A DNA stretch of 64,000 nucleotides from assembly GCF_003945595.2 (NCBI RefSeq), contig NW_024104532.1:4525501-4589500 (forward strand). The letters run 5' to 3'. Positions 35,201 through 47,200 of this stretch are shown here, in pieces (within the stretch, counting starts at the first letter, position 1; the number at the start of each line of letters is the position of its first letter). Both the position numbers and the translations under genes were made by a program. The notes under the pieces were generated by a model. That model saw only the letters and a program-made list of their open reading frames with translations, did not search any database and was not told where the DNA came from. Source of the DNA: Pipra filicauda. Taxonomy: Eukaryota; Chordata; Aves; Passeriformes; Pipridae.

Positions 35201-38200
35201 CCCCTGACTCCGGGTGGGGGGCTGGGTCCTCCCCCACCCCCTGTGGCCAGCCCAGAGGGACTTCACTCTCAGCGCTCTGTGCTGGGCAAGCGGTGCTTGG
35301 AGTGATGGATTCCGAGCTCAGAGTGACGTATTCCCTCTGGAGATTCAGGTCCTTGGTGGCTGGGTGGGTTAAATGGCACTGTCTAGCAGAGGGGGCTGGC
35401 TGGAGCTGTGACCATGTGCTGGGGTGCCCATCCATGTACTCATGTGGGTGATCGCACTGGGCAAACGCTCTCCCCAAGGTTTTTTTTTGAGAAGGGGGCT
35501 CATCACAGGCCAAGCTGAGTTTTTAGGCACTCCTGACCTGTGCTAGCTGGGAGCATCCACAGAGTGGCAGTGCCGGGGCAGTCCTGCCCCTGTGGTGCCC
35601 AGAGAGGGCAGCTCAGCAGCATTAGATTGCAGGAGTTTATTTTTACCCAGCCCTGTTGCCAATGGGGACATGTCACATCTGTGGAGTTGATCAAAAGACA
35701 TCCCGAGCACTGGTGTCAGCTGCTCCTTGTGATCTCAGCACCAGGATCTTTTCCCTTGTGGCATATCAAAAGGAGCAGGAGAATTTGACTGCTCTGCTAT
35801 TTTTAATTGAACGCACACACGCACACACAGAGACACACGTATATATATGTATGTATGGCTTTTCTAAAAATAAAAGCCTTTGCCTGTGTTCCCATGGGAA
35901 GATTTGGGGAGAAGGGGGAGCCAAAGTTGTTGCAAGACTTTTTTTGGAGCAGGCACTAGAGCAGAGGGAGGAAGGCAGGGATGGGCCACAGCAGGTAAGG
36001 GACACATCTGAAAGGCCAAAGGACATCTGATCCCAGAGCAGTCCAGGCTGCACCTGAGCAGAGAGGGAAGGAGAACAAGGGGAAAGGTCGCATCTGTGTC
36101 CCCCAGAGCTGGCAGGGATGAGAATAGGGACCAAAGATTTTTGCAGGGCAGGTTAGGAAAGCCCCAGCCTTGGGGGGCTGTGAGGAGTATCAGATCCTGG
36201 AGCCACTCAGGGGTGCCTGATATACTTTGTGGCACCACACTTGTGTAATCTACCTGATCCACATCCCTCCAGCAGCAGGATGAAGGGAGGATGCTGGGGA
36301 GAGCATCCCCCACCATGGGGCAGCTCCCAGGCCCTTGCAGAGCTTGGGCTGGGGCAGTATCAACAGCCCCAGCTGCCGTGACATGGCACTGGCTCACCAT
36401 TGGGCCATGAAAATGCTCTCCCCCCTGTCCTTGCCCGTGCTTTCCCTGTCTCCCACCTCCCCTGGGATTGGTTGGGGTGGAAGGCAGGTGAGAAATGTAA
36501 AATGGGAGTGAGTGTGTGCATGGGAGTGCCCTTTGGGGTGCCCTAAACACAGTGGGGAGCACAGTAGACAGGCTTCTCAGCCTGTGGGAACACAATCAAT
36601 AATCCCAGATTATCCCAATTTGACCAAAAAAAAAAAAAAAAAGAGAGAGAGAAAAGCTGTATTTTCCATTCCTCCAGCTGTGTTTGAAATCCCTTTTCCT
36701 TCCCGTTGAGTGAAGGAGGAGACCCTTCCAGGGCGCTTCAGGAGGAGGAGCCCCCGCCTTCCCCTGCCCATGCAGCCTCGCTCACATGCTCAGATGTTTG
36801 CCTGCTCCAAAATCCATTTGCTCTGTAAATAAACTTGCTTCCCTCACTGCCAGAAAACTCCCCCTGGGCAGCCAATGCTGGGAGGAGTCGCACCAGACCT
36901 TTCCCCTGTGTGGTTGAACCTGGACATAGGCACAAAACCAGGCACCGTCCAAATGCCAGCACAGGCAGTGGGTGCCAGTGCCAGCCCTCACTCCAGGGGT
37001 GCTGGGTGCAGCCATGGGGTTTTGTGGGAGGGCAGTGGCTGGAAGCCAGGCTGAAGCAGGGCAGGTGCCAGCTCCTTTCTGTGGTTGAATGGAGATTTTT
37101 AGCTGGGTTCCTAGAGCTCGCATCACCCTGTGTGCACCCGGACATCCATTCATTTCCATGCCGTTTTCTCATCCTGTACAATGCAGGGAGCGGGGTCTGG
37201 ATTGCACTGGTGGTGCTGCTTCCCCAGAGGGACTGTCCCTGAGTGGTTCAGTGCCGTGTGGCAGGGATGGGAACAGGGTAGGGACCAGGTGTGAGGCCAC
37301 TCACAGGAGTTGCTGTCCCATGTGCACGCAAGACTCTTGCCTTGACTTCCAGCTAGATAACCTGGATGTCACCCTTAGGTGGCACCAAAGGCAGGAATGG
37401 CCCCTAAGAGCTCCAGCAGCTGCTTTGCCACAGCTTGGGTGGCTGTGCTCTGCCCCGAGCGTCTGCTCACTGCGGGAGATGAGGCTCTTCCAATGCAGAT
37501 GCTGCTGTTCTGACTCCTGCCACAGCTGGGACACAAGAGGGGGTTTGATGGAAGTTGTGGGGGTGTTCTCAGTAACCAGCAGTGCCAGTGTCAGGCTGTG
37601 CAAACCAATCTGGCAGGTGTGCAGTGAAGAGGTGCTCACCATGCTCCACACTGCCATGAAATTGCTCCTGGAGCCATGTGGAAAGTGGGTCTGAGAAACG
37701 GGCCTGAGCAGAGGTGGGAGTGCACCAGGAGACCGTCCTGTCTCCGCAGGTGGATGCTGCTGCCCCTTGCTTCCTGTTCCCCTGGCACAGCAGTGGGCTC
37801 ACCCCCTTTCTCTTCTCTGTGCAGTACGAGGTGTCTGGCGAGGAGCACCTCTACTCTGACTTCCCGGAGATCGATCTGTCTCAGCTGGATGCCAGCGACT
37901 TCGACTCGGCCAGCTGCTTCAGCGAGCTGCAGTGGTGCGGGGAGCACTCGGAGACAGACTCCAGCCAGTACAGCACTGATGACTCCGAGCTCTTCCAGGT
38001 ACCCCCATCCTCCTGGCACAGGGCACCCGAGGATGGAGGCAGGGGGAGGAGGGAGGGAGGAGGGAACACGCACAACTATTAATATCTCCTCCCCAGCTGA
38101 TTAGTGCTCCATTAATTTGTGCACCGGCTCTAAATGGGGCAAGCGGAGTAAGGCTAATGAGGAGGTGGAGGAGCAGAGGAGGCTGCTGAGCCAGCCCTCC

Positions 38201-41200
38201 TGTGGTGTATTATTCACAGGGAATTACAGCCGGGGTGCAGTGCGTCCCGTTCGATTCCCGGAATGGCAGGATGTGCCAGGGCGGCAGTGCGGGGGTCTCA
38301 GCGCTGTGGTGTGGGGCAGGATTATTCCTTTCCCAGGAGCAGAAAGCAGCCCCACCCACGCTGGCTTCCCAGTTTTGGCAGCCCCCTCTGTTTGGGTCTC
38401 GGGTCCTTTTGGCAGAGGTGGCTGGTTTCTGTGCTTGGCTTTGTGCTGAGATGGATCCATGTGCCAGCATGGCCTGCACAGTGCAAAGGGGTGCTGGGAC
38501 AGAGGGTGCTCCTGGGCACAGGCAGGGCTGGTCCATAACCCTCAGCACTGTTCCTGTCTCTCCTTGGAGAAGAGCTGAGCATCTCGTGGAGCTGTGAGGC
38601 CAGGGCAGGGCTGTGAGCACAGCAGAGGCACGTTTGGAGACAGGGAGGTGCAGAAGCTGCCTGGGGATCGGGCACTTTGCCTTTCTCACATTTCCCAAAG
38701 CTCATGCCATGCCCTGGATGTGCCTATTCTTGGGGGCTGGAGTTTCTCTGCCCTCCTGAGCAGCACCCAGGCCCTTACCCCTCGGACAAGGAGGTTGTGA
38801 CCCACTAGTGTCAACTAGTAACCAACTCTGGGTTACATTTTGGGAGGGAGCAGAATTTATATTTAAACAAGGGGAAAAAAAACCAAAAAGCCCCAATATT
38901 TTCTAACCTGGCCGTAATAACAACCCTGTGGCTTTTATGCTGTGCTGATGCTGTGCTTGAAAATGGTCCAGTCCAGCTGAGGGACCTTCATCACGAGACG
39001 CATATTTTCCGCTGAACTTCCTGGGGAAAAGATAAACAGAAAAGAAATGCAAAAGACAGGCCCATTAGGAGCAGTGGAGTATGATGAAATGTATCCCACT
39101 GAACTTATATGCACAGTGCTCTCGTGCCAATAACAGGAGGAAAAGAAACGGAGCCAAAAATGGAGCATCCTGCTGCCTTTCCCTGGAGCCTGCTCTAGTA
39201 ACTGAGAGCAAGGTTAGGGCAGGGAACAAAAGATATTTAATTTTCAAACAAGATGAGAGAAATACAGGAGGGTGTGTGCAGGCAACAGTCCTGCTTGCTA
39301 GCCTGAATTTACCCTCGTGCTAATTTTATCACTGATGGTAGCCTGCTTCTTGTTGGACATGGTTTACATTCGGAATGTGATGGAGGAGGACCAAAAAGAA
39401 GGAACTCCTGACTCACTCCAGCCATTCCTCAGCTTCTCTGTCCTCTCTTGGGCTTCTGCAGTGTACTGCCAGATTGGAGGGGAACTCGTGGGGCTGGGAG
39501 GGCACTGGGAAGGCTGGAGGTGCATCAGCCAAGCCGAAGCTTAGATGGAAAGAGGGAGGGACCCAAGAGGTCGGGTCAGGGCAGCAAGAAGGGAGGAGGC
39601 AGGAGCAGCCCCTGGTCCTGACTGGCCCAGCCACAGACACTCACAAATCTTCCATTAGCATCCCCACATCATGCTGTTCACCCAAAGAATAGGTCAGGGG
39701 AGCTGTAATGCAAGGCCTGTAGCTCTGAGGGCTGTGCTCTGTGGACACGGTCCCTTGCAGAGCACTGGGTGCAGCCAGCTTTAAGTGTGAGGGCTTAGAA
39801 TCCCTGTTGAGCTAGAGGTGCCTGAGTTTGGGGGCTTTTAGTGAAAACAAAACTCATACTGGTTGTTGTTACAAGCTATGGTGTTTGGCCAGCAGTGCAG
39901 CCCAGGCTGAGCTTCCCCTGTGCCCTCCCAGGGGGCTGTGCCCTCTTGTCCACTGGGCAGCCCTGGGCTGAGCTCCCAGCTCCTCACATTTTCTCTGCCT
40001 TCCCTGTCAGGAGAGCTGCAGATTAGCCAGCCGTGACCTCTCAGGCCTCCCCAGCCCCGTGGAGGGCAGGGGGCTGTGCCTGCCCCCTCCCTGGGCTCCC
40101 ATCCCAGCTGGGGCACTTGCAGCCCAGAGTCAGGAGGATCTGGGCAAGGAGCCTTTTAATCACAGATCTTTTATCTTCTGCTGTTTGCATGATGGTGGGG
40201 GGGAGACAGCTGTTGGGAGAGAAGATGCTCTGATTCATTATTTTCTGTTAGGGGTGCAGGTGGACAGATTGATGCTCCTTTTCCAGTTGGGTCTCTCCTC
40301 CTCATCCCATCCTGGTGGTGTGCTGGGGAAGAGCTCTCACAGGTTGCCCTGTGGGGTCACTGGGAAGTGGGAGCTGGTCAGTGAGAGCTGCTGTTGCACT
40401 GCTGGTCCCTCTTCCCCCACCCAGCATCTCACAGACCCTCTGCCCAGCCTAACCCCCCCTCTCTTCTCTGCCTGCTCATTTCAGATAATAGACAGCGAGA
40501 ACGAAGCGCTGCTGGCAGCCCTCACGGAGACATTGGATGATATACAGGGAGATGACATGGGCCTGGCTGCCTTCCGAACTATGGAAGAGGGGGACACGCT
40601 CAACCATGCCTACACCTCACCTGCCCCCTCCCCCAAACCCACCGCCCCGGTCACGGGGGGGCCGTCCCCGGCCCCCGAGTTTGATGAGCTGTCTCTAGTA
40701 AGAACCCACTTCCTACTGTTTAAGGTGGATTTGGATGAGCCCCTGATAAGCCGGCTGCATGGGTATGATAGGAAGCAAAGGTCTGAATTTTTTCATTCTA
40801 GGCTTAAAACTCTCTTTAACCGTCAATACCAAAGCATATACTTGTATTGTATACGTATACATGTTCTGCATCATTGCTGTCACCTCCATCGCCATCCTCA
40901 CGGGAACAAGCTGTGTGTATACCAATATGTATATGAACGGGGTGGGGGTGGGTGTCAAAGGGGTGGGGGCTGCTTTGGCAGGACCCACAGTTGCTTTTAA
41001 TCGGACATGCAGATGTGGGGCTGCCTGGGGGTCTCTCTGGCTCATCCCAGCCCTGTGTCCATGGGCAACAGTGGCTGTTCCCACCCACCTCTGCCCTGGG
41101 CTGAGCTCCCTGCTGCTCTCGCAAGAGGGACACAGGAGCTTGGCCTGGGTGTCATCCTGTGCCCTCAGCTTTCAGTGGGAGGGTTTGACCCTCCCTGTCC

Positions 41201-44200
41201 CTTCCACCAAAACCCCTCAGGGTCTGTGTGGCCTGCAGTCCCTACAGATTTGGTGACCAGAGTATCCCTCTTGGTTCTCTGCCATATTGGGGCTCCAGCC
41301 CCGCTCCCCATCCTGCCCAGGACTAACTGGCAGCATTTACTGCCATCCCGAGGATATCCTCAGGGACATGGTACCCAGCCTGCTCCCTCCTGAGGCTCAC
41401 AGTCCCCCCAGGGACCCCTCAGCCTAGTCCCGGGGTCTCCCCAAAAACCCAAAAGGGGAGGAGTGACATCCAGTGGTGACAGCGTGCATTTCCACCGCCC
41501 ACGCCCCTGCGCAGGGGTATATATCACACACGATATGTCTGTGTATATATAGGATGTATACGTTGCAGGGGTGGGGGGGAAAGGGTGCTGGTTGCTTCCA
41601 CCAACAGGAGCTGCACACCTAAAGTTGTGGGTGCCCCGGTTGACATTTCCTGGCAGACCCTGACCTGGGCACCCCCTGTTTCTATCACCCCTGTACCCCC
41701 CAAGGGCTCTGTGCCCACCGACCAGCACGGGAGCCCCAGATCTGTCTCCTCCGTGCAGTCCCCCAGTGCCTACGCAGTCGTCTTGCTATTGAGCTGTTGT
41801 CGCCTTCGGTTGTGAGCGCGACATGGGTGGAATATGAAATGTTGTTGCTGGGTGTGGGGTTGGTGTTTTTCCTCCCCCTGAGCAAAACTGGGTTTGAGTA
41901 GAAGAAAAATGTTATGCTGACCTTGCCATCAGAAGAGATGGCTCTGCGGGTGACCCGGGGAAAACCCCACTCCCACCACCCATGGGCTTTGGGGAGATCC
42001 TCGACAGGTCCCACAGGGGTTTGCATCTGCAAAATGCCTTGAAAGCTCATTAATGAGTCCAGGCCCTCTCTGGATGTTTTGGCTAAATGAGCCTTGCACG
42101 GGGGCACAAGTGAGTTGTCCAAACCTGTCACTCACATCAGCACAAAGCCTCTGTCACCTAAGGGCAGAATTGTTGGAGTAAGAAGTTTGGATGCCACGGC
42201 AGCTCCTGTGTATCTGACAGGAGCGGGGTTGCCCCTGGGAAGTAAAGTCTCTCACGTCTGCACTGCCCCGACCTGCTTGAGGGTCCCTGGGGACATGGGT
42301 GAGTGCTGTGGAGACAGCCCTGACCCCCTCAGGGCTGCACATGGCCAGGCACCTGCCCCCACAGCCATGGTGGGGTGGGAAATTCCTCCCTGCCTTAGAT
42401 TTTTCTTGCCCCATTTTTGGGCACGCGTGAGCCAAGGGCTGCGGCCCTGCTGGCGCTTTCTCTTGCCCTCGCTGCCATGCCGACTCTTTTTCTTGCCACT
42501 TCTCTTTGCAGCTGAAGAAGTTGCTCCTCTCTCCATCGCATGTGCCTCCGAGCTGTGAGGCTCAGCGGGACGGGACCGCCCGGCGCCCGGGGACCCCAAA
42601 ATCCCGACCAGCACGGCCCTGCACGAAGGTACTTCCTCATGGGCAGAGCTCGAGCCCGTGCACTGCCCACCTCTTGGGAGCTAAGAAAGGCACTGAAGGA
42701 TGGTGTCAGGGAGCATGGGCAGCCTCTGAGCTGGGCAAGGGGCTGGGGACGGGCAGAAACCATTACCTGTGGTGTAAAGTAAAATATTTGCAGGTATTTT
42801 CCCCAAAAATGCCAAGGCAGTGGAAAGGATTCAAAAATGTTTATTTTGGAGGCAAAGACACTGAAAACTTACAAAGAAAAATTCTGCACCAGCAGTGAGA
42901 GCGCTGGGCCTGAGAAAGTAACTCCTCCGGATCTTTTCCAGGTTTCTTATCTTCTCTGGCCTCCCTCTCCCAGCCTCAAGACAGGCACAGCCTGTAACAT
43001 CCTGAGAGTTTATCTCTCCTCAGACCAGAGAGACACAGGAGGGACACAGGAGGGAAAGAAACACTTCCCCCATCCTTGAAAAAATGTTTGTTCTTAGGCA
43101 GAAGGTCTCCTTAAGAAACAAGTTAATTAAGCTTTAACCTTCCCGTTACAAATTCTTCCAAAAAGGGGATACCTATTCCTACATGTGGCGTTCCCATCCC
43201 TCTCTGCGTTGGGCTGAGAAATGCCTCGATCTCATTTGGACCCCGGGTGGTTCAGCCTCTCCCAGCTTCCCTGGGTGCCCATTTGTGAAAGCCCCACGTG
43301 CTCCCTTGTCCCCTTCTCTGCTGACTCTCAGCCCAAGCCAGGGGCCATCACCAAGGAGAGCTGCATGCCATGCTGCAGAGCCCACCCCTCACTTAAGCTG
43401 ATCTGAAACCCAGCAGAAGTTGCCACCAAAGATTTTTCTACTTTGCTGATGGTTATTGTGCAGTGCATTAGGCCTGGCAAATTAGATTGCCTGGGAAGAG
43501 CAGCAGATCCCTCCCTGGAAGAAGGAGCATCATTGTGTGCGGCGCTTGGGGCAGGGGGCTGACCTCCACACAGGTTGGGGTGTTTCTAAGCCAGAACTGG
43601 GGGGTTTGAGGATGTGAGTTGGCTCTGTCAACATGGAGGGCTTCTCCCTCCATGCCAGGTACTTGTGTCTGATTTTCTCCTCTCTCTTCTCCAAAGGTGG
43701 AGGGTCCCCGGGACAGGAGGGCGAGTGTCCCGCAGGCACAGAGCCGCAGCTGCACTGAACTGCACAGGCACCTCACCTCCACCACCCCCTGCTCCCAGAC
43801 CAAAGCCCCCCAGGCACCCGAGGAGTGCTCCAGTGGTGGCCACCACCCATCCCCGGGCGACTGCACCCATCACGAGGACGACAGTGACTCCAGCGAGGAC
43901 TCACTGAGCTCTGGTGACTCGGTGACGCCCCTCTCCTCAGCGGAGGATGGCTCCGGCAGCCAGTTGTCCTGTGAGGGGGAGATGCACTCCGTGGTGGAGC
44001 TCATCCGCTACATGCACACCTACTGCCTGCCGCCGCGGAAGCTGCCCACCCGTGACCCCGCCGACGCCAAGCCCCAGCCCTGCAGCAGCCCCTTCAAGAG
44101 AGCCAAACCGGACTGTCCTGCACAGCCGGGCCCCCCTGGCAGTGCCCAGAGCCGGCCGGGCTGTGCCTGGCAGGCAGCAGGGGGCTGCAAGAAGCCCGGA

Positions 44201-47200
44201 GCATCCTTCTCCATCCTGAAGGAGCTGCTGGCGCGGGACCTGCTGTGTGATGTGAGCAAGCCATACCGCCTGGGCAAGCCCGTGTACGCTGCCCTGGCAC
44301 GGCCACCTGGCTCCTGCTCCCCTGTGCTGCCAGCCCGGGATGGGGAGGATGCCAGTGGGACTTGCACCTCCAGAGTGAAAACAGCACCAGAGAAGGCTGA
44401 GCCACGGCAGAGCCCTGGAGCTGAGGCAGAGGCACTGCAGGAGCTGAGTGGCCATGAGGACAATGGTGGGAAGCAAGAGGGGACCTCAGGCACAGCAGTG
44501 GGGAAGGTGGCCCGCAAGCAGGACAACACTGTTTACGCCGTCCGCCGGTCCAAGAGACTCAACCCCGAGCTCGGGCACTGGCTATCCTTCCTTGATGAGC
44601 CACCCCCCGAGCCCTCCGTGTCCCTGGCCTGCAGAGAGGCTGCACCATGCCCGGTGCTGGAGGGATTCTCTGCCGAAGAGCCTGCAGCTGAAGTGGAGGT
44701 GGGGGGCACAGCACCATCGGCGGAGCCCCAGCCCCTCTCCCTGGGTTCCCCAGTGGATGGTGAGGTGGGAAACGGGGCTGAGAGCCGGCGCTGTGCCCTC
44801 CTGGAGCAAACAGGTGAGGAAGCCGTGGGCTGTCACTCTGCTCAGCCCTCCCTTGTACGTCCATGCTGCCTGTGCCATCCCTGCCGTGGCCAGGTGATAC
44901 TGGCCAGGCGCTGGACACTCAGCTGGCAGTAAAGCTATGAGCAGCCCCAAATACAGCCCCATGTGCTGGCTGGTTTGGGGTCCCATGCATGGGGAGCTGG
45001 TGGCCTGTTCTGATTTTGGGGTGCTGTTTCAATCCATGGGGGCCTTCTACTCCCGTTTCTCCATCCTTATATTGAGAGAAGCTGATGTAGGGCTCACCCA
45101 GCAGGGACCAGGCTGCTCCATCCCTCCAGGTCCCTCTTGCCCATGGTCTCACACTGTGCCTGGGCTCTGGGGTTCATTATGAGCATGAATGGCTCAGCCC
45201 TGGCAGCGTGAGCCCTCTCCCTCAGGGGGGCAAAGCCCCCAGTGCCCAGCCCCTGCCAGACCTTGGGCGCTGTAGGGAGTACAACTCCACTGGTAACCGG
45301 CTTCTCTCCTGCCTTTCAGAAACACCCAGATGTCTCACGCTGTCCTTGGCACAGACGTAAGTGCAGACGGGGTTGAAGGAACTGTGCTGGGGCTGGAAAC
45401 CACCTTGGTTTGTGTAGCTGGGCCAAGCCTCTGCTGCAAGCACACAAAGCTGCTTTTGCAGAGGAGACTGAGCCACCCAGCTGGGCACAAGGTTGTGGGG
45501 AGCCACAGCCATCACTAGGGTGTAAGGAGCCAGGATAGCCTCATCCTGAGGGCTGGGCATTTCTGTGTGTGCCCCAGAGCACTCGCTGGGACGGGAAGGG
45601 CACACTGCTCAGCCCGCTGCCCTCACACCCCTCTGTCAGGCACTAGCCATAGTGGGAGGGGTCACTTGTAGGCAGCATTTTCTCAGCTTCCTTTCAGGTT
45701 TTGGGACTGTGGTTCACCTAAACTCCCTCCTGATTTTCTGCTCTTCTCCAGTGACCCAGCCTTTGGGAAGAGAAACTTTGAGTCAATGCTGACTGTGGAG
45801 CTGTGTGGGACAGCAGGTAGGACAGGCTTTTAAGTTTTGGGTTTTGCAAAATTCCTCCATAGGAGAGGACAAATTTACCCTAAATTCAGTCTGGAGTCAT
45901 CAGCTCCAGCCTACCCAGCCAAGGGAGCACATTTATCCTCTTCACACTATGAACACGGGAGACTCCCCTCCACATCTGAGCACTACGATCACTTCAGGGG
46001 GATGTGTTTGGGGTGGTGGGAGCTGTTCAGAAGTCCCCTGAAGGAGCCAGGAGGGAAGGGAGAGTCCTCTGGTCCCTGCTGGGATCAGGCATCCTTCTTT
46101 TTCCCCAAGTGCCACTGGATGGATGAGGCTGTGGGGCTGAGCAATACCTGGTGCAGCCCAGGCACTGGGGTGGGACAGGGCAGGATGGCAGGGGCAGAGC
46201 TGACTCCTACCCTTTGTTTGGGGGGGTCCAGGTCTCACACCACCCACCACTCCGCCATACAAGCCTGCTGAGGAGGACCTGTACAAGCCAGACATCCCCC
46301 AGGAGCCAGGGAAGGAGGACGGGATGGCCCCCAGCCCTGGGGGTGCAGGGGATGTGGCAGCCTCCCGGAAAGCCCCCAGGAAGCACCCCGAGAGGACGGA
46401 GCTCTTTGCCCACCTGAGCCGAGCTGCCACCACACGCCCCACGCTCCCCGAGCAGCAGGGCCTGCTCAAGAGGCCCTTCTCCCGCTCCTTCGGGGACCAC
46501 GACTACTGCCAGGTGCTCAAACCCGAGGCTGCCCTGCAGAGAAAGGTGCTCAAGTCGTGGGAGCCCACGAGCCAAGTGGAGACGGAGCACAAGAGGAAGG
46601 TCCCAGCTGCCCACTACCAGGGACTGGACCTCGGCAAGGAGGCAGGCGGCGAGATGCTGTGGAAGGATGGCGTCAAGCAGCTGAGAGACCAGGAGATCAG
46701 AGCCAGCTTAACAAAGCACTTTGGCTTCCTGGACACTGCTCTCGATGACGAGGACATGGTCTTCTGCAAGACCCCCGAGTATGACACCGTCTTTGAAGAC
46801 AGCTGCAGTGAGAGCGGCTCCCCTGTGGAGGAGGAGGATGAGGAGGAAGAGGAGGAGGAGGAGGAGGAGCATGGCAACACCAAGCTGTGCCTGCGGAGAA
46901 ACCCCCTCTCCAGGACCAGTTTGCATTACTGTTCCCGGAGCAGGTCCAGCTCGGGGTCTTCGTGCTGCCGGTCGCGATCACCTGCCAGCAGACGCACCTT
47001 CAGGTACGGGGGCACGGGGACCTTGGGATCATTCTTGCCTGCTGTGTTTTTCCATGGTGCAGGGTAGCCCCGGTCCTCTCTGCTCTGCTGGCCCAAGTAG
47101 TAAAGATGTTAATTAATGAAAGAAAAGCTATAAAAATAATTGGTTCTACATCAGCCACTGCTGCAAAAATCAGCCATGGCCAGAGGAAGCAGCAGCGGGG

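Larger units (their letters stand above)
31446..37824 (+). other. PPARGC1B intron 1, last part
   Basis: This stretch holds a CA/TA-rich microsatellite at 35811-35858 and an A-run followed by GA repeats at 36626-36655. It ends at the exon 2 acceptor (CTCTGTGCAG). No exon was recognised between. Confidence 0.6.

Noticed and set aside
35190..35240. CCCTGACTCCGGGT, resembling one arm of the miR-378a precursor
   Set aside because: The complementary arm (TTGGAGTCAG) is not within 100 bases, so no hairpin forms.
36626..36655. Poly-A tract as a sign of a processed retrogene
   Set aside because: No coding sequence, target-site duplication or CR1/SINE body precedes it. It continues into a GA microsatellite.
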